Both the position numbers and the translations under genes were made by a program. A model generated the notes under the pieces. The model did no database searches. It worked only from the letters and a program-made list of their open reading frames with translations, and was not told the DNA's origin. This document shows, piece after piece, positions 1 to 4,814 of a stretch of 8,734 nucleotides of DNA (the first letter of the stretch is position 1; each line of letters begins with the position of its first letter). The stretch comes from Nitriliruptorales bacterium (lineage in GTDB: Bacteria > Actinomycetota > Nitriliruptoria > Euzebyales > Egibacteraceae), in assembly GCA_007133145.1 (NCBI GenBank), contig SLNF01000237.1, positions 1 through 8,734 of the forward strand, in the 5' to 3' direction.

Positions 1-1101
1 CGCGCGCAGCGTCGTGGCGGCCTCGTCGCGGGTGGCCGCGAGGGACGCGACCTCCCCGGCGAGCGCGGCGCTGCGGGCGTCACCACCCTCGAGGGCGTCG
101 AGGCGTCGGCGGGCCTCCTCGGCGTAGGCCGCCACCGCCGCGGCGTCGGGACCGTACTTGCGGCACAGCCCGGCGAGGGCGGCGCGTCGCTCGCGCAGCA
201 CCTCGAGGCGCGCGGGGTCGTGCTCGATGCCCTCGGCGTAGGCGGCGAGCTCGAATCCGGCGTCCTGGACCTCCGCGGCGAGGCCGTCGAGGCGCCCGGC
301 GAGCGCGTCGAGCTCGGCGTCGACCCCGGCGCTCGCGCGCAGCGTCGCCACGGCGGCGCCGAGGGCGTCGCGGCCGCCACCTTCCTCGGTGAGCGCCGCT
401 GCTGCGCCCCGGGCCGCCTCCGCGAGGGCCTCGGCGTGCTCGAGGCGCCCCAGCTCGGCCTCGAGGGCCTCCTCCTCGCCGGGCTCGGGAGCGATGGCGT
501 CGATCTCGCCGAGCTCGAAGGCCAGCCGATCGATCTCGCGTGCGCGGTCGCGCTCGCCCTCGGTGAGCTCGCGCAGTTCGGCGTCGGCGGCGCGCCACCG
601 GCGGTAGGCCTCGCCGTAGGCGTCCTTGGCCTCGGCGAGCGCCGCGCCGCCGGAGCGGTCGAGGAGCTCACGCTGGACCCCGGGGGCCGACAGCCGCTGC
701 GCGTCGGACTGCCCGTGGACCTCGACGACCTCGCCGAGGACCTCGGCGAGCGCCGAGGCGGGCGCGAGGCGCCCACCGAGGCGGGCCCGGCTGCGCGCGC
801 CGCCGATCTCGCGACTCACGACGAGCTCGGTCTCGCCGGGGTCGACCCAGCCCTCGGCGGCCTCGGGCGGGGGGCGCAGTCGGCCCTCGACGAGCGCGCG
901 GTCGGCGCCCGCGCGCACCTGGTCGGCGTCGGCACGGGCGCCGAGGAGCAGCTCGAGGGCGGCGACGACCATCGTCTTGCCCGCACCGGTCTCCCCGGTG
1001 AGGACGTTGAGCCCGCCGTCGAGCTCGACGGTGACGTCGGCGATGACGCCGACGTCGCGGATGTGGAGCTCGTCGAGGGCGACCGGGGGGCGCTCGTCCA
1101 T
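1..1101 (-). CDS. recN: DNA repair protein RecN, N-terminal 367 residues (3' end beyond window)
   Basis: RecN is an SMC-like ABC ATPase that acts early in recombinational repair of double-strand breaks. I translated this frame by hand from the ATG at 1101 to base 1 and it has no stop. Residues 8-27 form the opening beta strands, the Walker A motif GETGAGKT is at 36-43, the family Q-loop region HGQSDAQRL is at 129-137, a RecN-like EIDRLAFELGEID stretch falls near 182-194, and a long Glu/Ala/Arg-rich coiled-coil arm follows to the edge, with RKYG near 314-317. Family members are usually about 550-580 residues, so the ABC signature, Walker B and C-terminal head should lie to the left of the window. 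It starts 23 bases after the nadK stop. No Shine-Dalgarno is visible, but a TACACT hexamer ends 6 bases before the ATG, suggesting a leaderless start. Confidence 0.95.
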   Translation of the reverse strand, partial: MDERPPVALDELHIRDVGVIADVTVELDGGLNVLTGETGAGKTMVVAALELLLGARADADQVRAGADRALVEGRLRPPPEAAEGWVDPGETELVVSREIGGARSRARLGGRLAPASALAEVLGEVVEVHGQSDAQRLSAPGVQRELLDRSGGAALAEAKDAYGEAYRRWRAADAELRELTEGERDRAREIDRLAFELGEIDAIAPEPGEEEALEAELGRLEHAEALAEAARGAAAALTEEGGGRDALGAAVATLRASAGVDAELDALAGRLDGLAAEVQDAGFELAAYAEGIEHDPARLEVLRERRAALAGLCRKYGPDAAAVAAYAEEARRRLDALEGGDARSAALAGEVASLAATRDEAATTLRA

Positions 1102-1107
1102 GCGTCG

Positions 1108-1113
1108 AGTGTA
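1108..1113 (-). promoter_or_regulatory. Putative leaderless -10 element (TACACT) for recN
   Basis: Read on the minus strand, TACACT fits the actinobacterial TANNNT -10 pattern and is followed by six bases (CGACGC) and then the recN ATG. That spacing would put the transcription start on or next to the start codon. It lies entirely in the 23-base nadK-recN gap. No convincing -35 is visible and no LexA-type GAAC-N4-GTTC box was found, so SOS control is not supported here. Confidence 0.55.
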
Positions 1114-1124
1114 GGCAGGCGCGG

Positions 1125-2039
1125 CTAGCGCAGGCCGAACTTGTCCCGCACCCTTGCGTAGAAGTCGAAGCTCCCGAGACGCACCATGCGCACCGGCTGC
1201 TCGGCGCGGGCGACCTCGACCCAGCCGTCGTGGGGGATCGGCAGCGACTCGCGCCCGTCGAGCCCGACGGCGACCTCGGAGACCCCGTCGCGCGGAGCGA
1301 CGACGAGCGTCTCGGCGGCGCCGACGACGAGCGTGCGGTCGAACAGGGAGTGCGGCGCGACGGGCACGAGGAGGATCGCGTCGAGCGCCGGGGACAGGAT
1401 CGGGCCGCGCGCGCTGAAGGCGTAGGCCGTCGACCCGGTCGGCGTCGCGCAGATGACGGCGTCCGCGGGCACGTGGGCGAGGGTCGTCGGCCCCACGCGG
1501 ACCTCGAAGACGACGAGTCGCTGGGGGCTCACACGCTCGATCGAGGCCTCGTTGAGCGCCCAGCCCCGGTCGACCTCGGCGCCGTCGGCGTCGCGCACGA
1601 CGACCTCGAGGGTCATGCGCTCCTCGACGCTGAAGCGGCCCTCGCAGACCTGGGTGAGCGCGGCGTCGGCGTCAGCGGCGTCAGCCTCGCTCAGGAAGCC
1701 CAGCCGACCGAGGTTGATGCCGATGAGGGGCACCCCGCGGTCGCGCGCGAGCCAGGCAGCGCGCAGGAGGGTCCCGTCGCCGCCGAAGACGACGGCGACG
1801 TCGAGCTCGCTCGCGAACTCCGCCGCCGAGCGCGTCTCGACGCTGCCGCGCGGCCAGTGGTCGCCCTCATAGCCGAGGACGCGCAACCCCTCGTCGGTGA
1901 GACGCGCGACGGCGCGCCCGGCGAGCTCACGCGCCTCCGAGCGTCCGGAGTTGACGACGATGCCGACGACCCGCGGGCGCCGCTGGGTCCGCAGCGGGCG
2001 GGTCGGAGGCGCGGCCTGATCCTCGGGTGTCGATGCCAC
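1125..2039 (-). CDS. nadK: NAD kinase (ATP/polyphosphate-NAD kinase)
   Basis: NAD kinase phosphorylates NAD to NADP in the cytoplasm and is the only route to the NADP(H) pool. The 304-residue product is of normal length. It has an unordered N-terminal tail of about 22 residues, then a Rossmann-like first strand (RVVGIVVNSGR, 23-33), the catalytic GGDGT motif at 86-90, PLIGINLGRLGFLSE at 104-118, the NAD-contacting LNE at 162-164, and the TPTGSTAYAFSARGP motif at 199-213 of the all-beta C-terminal domain. Arg211 stands where many homologues have Gly (AGGP). The protein ends KFGLR, similar to other actinobacterial NadK C-termini. The start is GTG at 2039, chosen because TAGGAT lies 7 bases upstream and no Shine-Dalgarno is present. 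It sits between tlyA and recN, a common actinobacterial arrangement. Confidence 0.96.
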   Translation of the reverse strand: MASTPEDQAAPPTRPLRTQRRPRVVGIVVNSGRSEARELAGRAVARLTDEGLRVLGYEGDHWPRGSVETRSAAEFASELDVAVVFGGDGTLLRAAWLARDRGVPLIGINLGRLGFLSEADAADADAALTQVCEGRFSVEERMTLEVVVRDADGAEVDRGWALNEASIERVSPQRLVVFEVRVGPTTLAHVPADAVICATPTGSTAYAFSARGPILSPALDAILLVPVAPHSLFDRTLVVGAAETLVVAPRDGVSEVAVGLDGRESLPIPHDGWVEVARAEQPVRMVRLGSFDFYARVRDKFGLR

Positions 2040-2046
2040 GGGGGGG

Positions 2047-2052
2047 ATCCTA
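2047..2052 (-). promoter_or_regulatory. Putative leaderless -10 element (TAGGAT) for nadK
   Basis: On the minus strand the 99-base gap between tlyA and nadK ends in TAGGAT, then seven C residues, then the GTG start of nadK. This is the TANNNT pattern at the spacing expected for a leaderless mRNA. The rest of the gap (2053-2138) is GC-rich with no clear -35, Shine-Dalgarno or operator that I can identify. Confidence 0.6.
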
Positions 2053-2138
2053 CCGAGCGAACCGGTGCCCTGGACCCGGCGACGCGCGCCCTCGCCACCG
2101 CCGCCGGTGAGCGTCCCCGACGCGACGCGGTGGCCTCC

Positions 2139-2951
2139 TCAGCGTGGGGCGTCGACCTCCTCGACGGCGGCGGCGATGAGCTCGGCGGGCGCGGGGGGCG
2201 CGGGGCCGGACCTGCCGCGTGCGAGGTGGAGGACGAACTCGACGTTGCCCGCGGGGCCCCGCAACGGCGAGGGCACCGCGCCGAGCAAGTCGAGACCCTC
2301 CCCGCGCGCGGCGTCGACGACCCGGCGCATCGCCCGCTCCCACTCGCTGGGGTCACGGACCACGCCGTCGCGGCCGACCGCGTCCCGCCCGGCCTCGAAC
2401 TGCGGCTTGCAGAGCAGCACGACGTCGACCGCGGCGGAGGCGAGCGCCGCGAGCGCCGGGAGCACGAGCGTCAACGAGATGAAGGAGAGGTCGGCGACGA
2501 CGAGGTCGGGCCTCCACGGCAACTGCTCGGCCCGCAGGTGCCGGGCGTTCGTGCGGTCGAGGACGGTCACGCGGGGATCGGTGGCCAGCCGCCAGTCGAG
2601 CTGGCCGTAGCCGACGTCGACGGCGACCACCGCGGCCGCGCCGCGTGCGAGGAGCACGTCGGTGAAGCCGCCGTGGGCCGCGCCGACGTCGAGGGCGTGG
2701 CGCCCTGCGACGTCGACGCCGAGGCGGTCGAGCCCGCCGTCGAGCTTCTCCCCGCCGCGGGAGGCCCACCGCGGACCCGTGGCAGCGACGACGAGGTCGG
2801 CACCGCGGGCCACGAGCGTCGCCGGCTTGCCCGCCGGCGCGCCGTCGATGGTGACCCGTCCCGCGGCAATGTGCTCACGCGCCTCAGCCCGGCTGCGGGC
2901 GAGACCGCGCTCGACGAGGGCGGCGTCGAGCCGTCGCCGGGGGGTACTCAC
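2139..2951 (-). CDS. tlyA: TlyA family rRNA (cytidine-2'-O)-methyltransferase
   Basis: TlyA 2'-O-methylates cytidines of 16S rRNA and, in the longer class II form, also 23S rRNA; loss in mycobacteria gives capreomycin resistance. The 270-residue product has an N-terminal S4 RNA-binding domain (about 5-50) and an FtsJ-type SAM methyltransferase domain (about 62-243). The expected K-D-K-E catalytic set is present: Lys69 in RGGEKL, Asp154 in VVADLSFISL, Lys182 in LCKPQFE and Glu238 in NVEFVL. NARHL and DVGYGQLDW are also typical. The SAM motif reads DVGAAHGGFTD where the mycobacterial protein has ST in place of AH, and the interdomain RxWV linker is altered (PRWA). The length and N-terminal helix fit class II. 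The GTG start at 2951 gives a normal N-terminus and lies 19 bases after the upstream small gene. No Shine-Dalgarno is visible, so translation may depend on coupling. Confidence 0.94.
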   Translation of the reverse strand: MSTPRRRLDAALVERGLARSRAEAREHIAAGRVTIDGAPAGKPATLVARGADLVVAATGPRWASRGGEKLDGGLDRLGVDVAGRHALDVGAAHGGFTDVLLARGAAAVVAVDVGYGQLDWRLATDPRVTVLDRTNARHLRAEQLPWRPDLVVADLSFISLTLVLPALAALASAAVDVVLLCKPQFEAGRDAVGRDGVVRDPSEWERAMRRVVDAARGEGLDLLGAVPSPLRGPAGNVEFVLHLARGRSGPAPPAPAELIAAAVEEVDAPR

Positions 2952-2970
2952 CGCAGGCCGGCCGGCGGCC

Positions 2971-3114
2971 TCATGCGCCCTCGAGTCGACCCACCTCGTC
3001 GAGCTCGGCGGCGATCGCGTCGCCGACCTCCTCGAGGACGTCGGGGTGCTCCTCGAGCGGGGCCTCCTCGAGGGCCCGCAAACGGCCGATGGGCTCATCC
3101 GGGGCGTCGCTCAC
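2971..3114 (-). CDS. Small acidic conserved-type protein (47 aa), upstream partner of tlyA
   Basis: This short frame begins with GTG at 3114 and ends with TGA at 2973-2971, coding 47 residues. Its start overlaps the stop of the phasin-like gene in the sequence GTGA (a 4-base overlap), the classic signature of translational coupling, and tlyA starts 19 bases downstream. The product is rich in Glu, Asp and Leu. It contains the stretch LEEAPLEEHPDVLEEVGDAI (about 15-34), predicted to be one or two short amphipathic helices, with no membrane segment, cysteines or signal peptide. From memory, small proteins with an EEHP(D/E)VYE-like motif lie just upstream of tlyA in other actinobacteria; I cannot check this here. 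The function is unknown. The overlap, the position and the absence of any competing frame make it a real gene in my view. Confidence 0.72.
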   Translation of the reverse strand: MSDAPDEPIGRLRALEEAPLEEHPDVLEEVGDAIAAELDEVGRLEGA

Positions 3115-3479
3115 GACCCCTCCTCGCCCGCGCCCTCGACGGACTCGGGCTCGGCGGGCGCCGATACGGCAGGCTCCGACGCGGCGGGCTCGTGCGCAGC
3201 CTCGAGGCGGGCGACGCGCGCGGCGAGGACGTCGACGTCCTCCTGGCGGGCGAGGCCGAGACGGGCGACGACGCGCTCGGTCTCGCGACGGACGAGCTCG
3301 GCGAGCGCGCTGCGATTGCGCTCCGAGCGCACGAGCAACTCGTCGACGGCGCGCTCGGCACGGTCAGCGGCGACCTCGCCCTGCTGGACGAGGGCGCGCA
3401 CGATCGACTCCGCCCCGCGACGCGTGAGCGAGGTCACGCCGACGAGGCCCTCGAGGGGGCGTTGCAGCGGGCCGTCCAA
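3111..3479 (-). CDS. Phasin-like coiled-coil protein
   Basis: The product is 122 residues. Residues 17-93 are a nearly continuous charged amphipathic helix (TRRGAESIVRALV, then RSERNRSALAELVRRETERV), followed by LGLARQEDVDVLAARVARLE at 74-93. This last pattern resembles the C-terminal helix of PhaF/phasin-type proteins, which coat polyhydroxyalkanoate granules or act as small coiled-coil scaffolds. Residues 94-122 are a low-complexity Ala/Glu/Pro tail. No polyhydroxyalkanoate synthase is nearby, so a granule role is only inferred. The start is an unusual TTG at 3479, chosen because GGAGGTG ends 5 bases upstream (GGAGG to TTG is 7 bases) and the same frame has no ATG or GTG further upstream; GTG at codon 15 is the alternative. 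It is the first gene of the phasin/small protein/tlyA operon. Confidence 0.75.
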   Translation of the reverse strand: MDGPLQRPLEGLVGVTSLTRRGAESIVRALVQQGEVAADRAERAVDELLVRSERNRSALAELVRRETERVVARLGLARQEDVDVLAARVARLEAAHEPAASEPAVSAPAEPESVEGAGEEGS

Positions 3480-3484
3480 GGGTG

Positions 3485-3491
3485 CACCTCC
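3485..3491 (-). promoter_or_regulatory. Strong Shine-Dalgarno (GGAGGTG) fixing the TTG start of the phasin-like gene
   Basis: On the minus strand GGAGGTG is a full match to the anti-Shine-Dalgarno core and lies at ideal distance from TTG at 3479. It overlaps a small potential stem (ACCT, CGG loop, AGGT) at 3486-3496, which could partly mask it. Confidence 0.7.
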
Positions 3492-3581
3492 GAGGTCGGG
3501 GGTCGGGGTGTGCGCGGCGCCGCGCCACCGCCGGCTCCAGTCACCGCGGGCCCGACGGGCAGGCGCGCCGTCACCGCCGCG

Positions 3582-3587
3582 AGGATA
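3582..3587 (-). promoter_or_regulatory. Putative -10 element (TATCCT) for the phasin-small protein-tlyA operon
   Basis: On the minus strand TATCCT is followed by seven bases and a GTG at 3574. A start of transcription there would give the phasin-like gene a 5' leader of about 95 bases ending in its Shine-Dalgarno. A -35 at 17-base spacing would fall at 3605-3610, next to the opposing -10, but has no consensus match. Confidence 0.5.
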
Positions 3588-3610
3588 GCGGGTGCGCCCG
3601 CCGACGCGGG

Positions 3611-3616
3611 TAGCCT
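3611..3616 (+). promoter_or_regulatory. Putative -10 element (TAGCCT) for the rhomboid gene
   Basis: TAGCCT ends 9 bases before the ATG at 3626, which would give a leader of zero to three bases. No Shine-Dalgarno precedes the ATG, consistent with leaderless or near-leaderless translation. Confidence 0.5.
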
Positions 3617-3625
3617 CGCGCGGCG

Positions 3626-4372
3626 ATGGTCATTCCCCTCGGCGACGGCTACCGGCCGCGGCGCACCCCCTGGGTCAACCGCGCCCTGCTGCTCGCCAAC
3701 GTCGCCGTCTTCGTGCTGCTCACCCCCTGGTGGGCCGATGCCTGCACCCAGGCCCGCTTCTTCCTCGAATGGGCGGTCATCCCCGCCGAGGTGACCGCGC
3801 TCGCCCCGCTCGACGCCGAGCAGGCCGCGGCGGCCGGCCCCCCGGCCTGCGAGCTCGCGCCCGTGCCGGACAAGCCGGTGGTCGCCTCGCTGGTCACCGC
3901 GATGTTCCTCCACGGCGGCTGGCTCCATCTCGGCTTCAACATGCTCTACCTCGGCGTCTTCGGCGGGGCGCTCGAGGACCGGCTCGGCCGTGTGCGCTAC
4001 GCGAGCTTCTACGTCGTCGTCGGCGTGCTCGCCACCCTCGTCTTCGTCGCCGCCGACCCCGGTGGGCTGCGGCCGCTCGTCGGCGCCTCCGGGGCGATCG
4101 CCGGGGTGCTCGGGGCCTACTTCCGGCTCTTCCCCCGCGGCTGGGTCACGGTGAGCGTGCCGCTGCTCTTCTTCCTCGTCATCCGCCTGCCAACGGTGCT
4201 CGTGCTCGGGGTGTGGTTCGCCGCCGAGCTCGTCCAGCTACGTGTCGGCGCGCTCACCGGCGGGCAGGTCGCCACCCTCGCCCACGTCGCCGGCTTTCTC
4301 GCCGGGCTCGTCCTCGTGGGGCTGTGGCGCCCGCGGCGGGCACGCCGACGGCGTCGTCGGCCGACCCGGTAG
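3626..4372 (+). CDS. Rhomboid-family intramembrane serine protease
   Basis: Rhomboids cleave transmembrane helices of partner proteins within the membrane. The 248-residue product starts with a short cytoplasmic stretch (IPLGDGYRPRRTPWVNR) and a first membrane helix (about 19-36). An external loop of some 50 residues follows, with Cys40 and Cys75, which could pair. The core then has LHGGWLHLGFNMLYL (95-109, with the HxxxN pair His101 and Asn105), a helix near 127-142, the catalytic serine motif VGASGAIAG (Ser155), a hydrophobic pair at about 173-204, and the catalytic histidine motif AHVAGFLAG (His220). The tail is strongly basic (RPRRARRRRRRPTR), which favours a cytoplasmic C-terminus. The Ser-His dyad is complete, so the enzyme should be active. 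No substrate is evident. The gene ends 3 bases from the convergent TPR gene. Confidence 0.93.
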   Translation: MVIPLGDGYRPRRTPWVNRALLLANVAVFVLLTPWWADACTQARFFLEWAVIPAEVTALAPLDAEQAAAAGPPACELAPVPDKPVVASLVTAMFLHGGWLHLGFNMLYLGVFGGALEDRLGRVRYASFYVVVGVLATLVFVAADPGGLRPLVGASGAIAGVLGAYFRLFPRGWVTVSVPLLFFLVIRLPTVLVLGVWFAAELVQLRVGALTGGQVATLAHVAGFLAGLVLVGLWRPRRARRRRRRPTR

Positions 4373-4375
4373 CCC

Positions 4376-4744
4376 TCAGCTCGCCTGCAGCCGCGCGAGC
4401 CGCTCGTGGTAGACCTCGCGGGGGCTCAGGGCGCAGGCGAGGCGGTAGTGCTTGACCGCCTCGTGGACCCGGCCCTCGCGCTCGTAGCAGCGCCCGACGC
4501 AGAAGTGGGCGTAGGCATCGGTGGGGTCGAGGTCGAGCGCACGCCCGAAGGCCTCCAAGGCGGGGCCGATCCTCGCGGTGGCGAAGTAGGCCCGCGCGAG
4601 CGTCTCGTGCAGCGAGGCCTTCTCGGGCTCACGCTCGACAGCGAGCTCGAGGACCTCCGCCGCCCCACGCGGGTCGCCACCCTCGAGGCGCTCGCGCCCC
4701 TGCTGGTAGAGGTGGTAGACGAGGACGTCGTCGGTCTCGGGCAT
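4376..4744 (-). CDS. Small TPR-repeat protein (122 aa)
   Basis: The product consists almost wholly of three tetratricopeptide units at about 10-43, 44-76 and 77-110, with the usual G/A/Y/P spacing (for example ALEAFGRALDLDP, then AYAHFCVGRCYEREGRVHEAVKHY). TPRs mediate protein-protein contacts. There is no signal peptide or membrane segment, so it is probably a cytoplasmic adaptor. The ATG at 4744 is preferred to a GTG at 4774 because AGGAG (4751-4755) sits 6 bases upstream of the ATG, and because the GTG would lie inside the proposed -10 element. The protein resembles, from memory, a short TPR protein found near tlyA in other actinobacteria. Its partner is unknown. It is transcribed divergently from the DUF1015 gene and converges on the rhomboid gene with almost no spacer. 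Confidence 0.88.
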   Translation of the reverse strand: MPETDDVLVYHLYQQGRERLEGGDPRGAAEVLELAVEREPEKASLHETLARAYFATARIGPALEAFGRALDLDPTDAYAHFCVGRCYEREGRVHEAVKHYRLACALSPREVYHERLARLQAS

Positions 4745-4750
4745 GGCAGG

Positions 4751-4755
4751 CTCCT
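4751..4755 (-). promoter_or_regulatory. Shine-Dalgarno (AGGAG) for the 122-aa TPR gene
   Basis: On the minus strand AGGAG is followed by six bases and the ATG at 4744, which supports that start over the GTG 30 bases upstream. Confidence 0.6.
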
Positions 4756-4771
4756 GGCGGCGCGCGCCTGC

Positions 4772-4783
4772 CACGGTAGCGTG
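4772..4783. promoter_or_regulatory. Symmetric bidirectional promoter with overlapping -10 elements
   Basis: The sequence CACGGTAGCGTG has dyad symmetry (CACG at 4772-4775, CGTG at 4780-4783). It reads TAGCGT on the plus strand (4777-4782) and TACCGT on the minus strand (4778-4773). Both fit TANNNT and they share the TA at 4777-4778. Transcription starts about 7 bases beyond each would give leaders of about 20-26 bases, each with a Shine-Dalgarno, for the DUF1015 gene (plus) and the TPR gene (minus). -35 matches are weak on both sides. Confidence 0.55.
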
Positions 4784-4803
4784 CGCCCGTCGACTGCCGA
4801 GGC

Positions 4804-4810
4804 GAGGAGG
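4804..4810 (+). promoter_or_regulatory. Shine-Dalgarno (GAGGAGG) for the DUF1015 gene
   Basis: This purine run ends 4 bases before the ATG at 4815 and decides that start over an in-frame ATG at 4743, which would add 24 arginine-rich residues and begin upstream of the proposed promoter. Confidence 0.65.
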
Positions 4811-4814
4811 AGCG

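Larger units (their letters stand above)
3578..3620. repeat. Imperfect inverted repeat carrying two divergent promoters
   Basis: The left arm CGCGAGGATA (3578-3587) and the right arm TAGCCTCGCG (3611-3620) are inverted copies with one mismatch in ten, separated by 23 bases. Each arm carries the -10 hexamer of one of the two divergent genes. The 23-base spacer also has GC-rich self-complementary stretches (GCGGG with CCCGC). Confidence 0.65.

Noticed and set aside
80..598. Arginine-rich minus-strand frame of 172 codons inside recN
   Set aside because: It lies in a different frame from the RecN coding frame, and its product is almost only Arg, Ala, Gly and Pro.
220..1128. Plus-strand open frame of 302 codons opposite recN
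   Set aside because: The minus-strand frame encodes an unmistakable RecN with Walker A; the plus frame is a compositional shadow.
1102..1136. LexA/SOS box upstream of recN
   Set aside because: No GAAC-N4-GTTC-like dyad is present in the nadK-recN gap or in the adjacent end of nadK.
2952..2970. GGCCGGCCGGCGGCC tract between the 47-aa gene and tlyA as a terminator or operator
   Set aside because: It is self-complementary, but such GC-only strings are common by chance here and a terminator would cut the operon; no supporting signal was found.
2952..3098. Longer TlyA starting at 3098 on the minus strand
   Set aside because: The extra 49 residues are Arg/Ser/Pro-rich and overlap the 47-aa gene in another frame. 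The S4 domain begins directly after the GTG at 2951.
1230..3794. Plus-strand open frame of 854 codons opposite nadK, tlyA and the phasin gene
   Set aside because: It is antisense to three clearly recognisable genes. Its product is a low-complexity Asp/Glu/Arg/Gly/Ala string with no domain. Long antisense frames are expected where third codon positions are nearly all G or C.
3575..3928. Minus-strand extension (to 3928) of the frame that ends at 3434, antisense to the rhomboid gene
   Set aside because: The part beyond 3626 is the shadow of the rhomboid coding frame. Only the section from GTG 3574 is kept, as a speculative upstream frame.
4743..4814. N-terminal extension of the DUF1015 protein from the in-frame ATG at 4743
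   Set aside because: It lies upstream of the proposed promoter and overlaps the divergent TPR start. The ATG at 4815 has a strong Shine-Dalgarno, and the family N-terminus fits without the extension.
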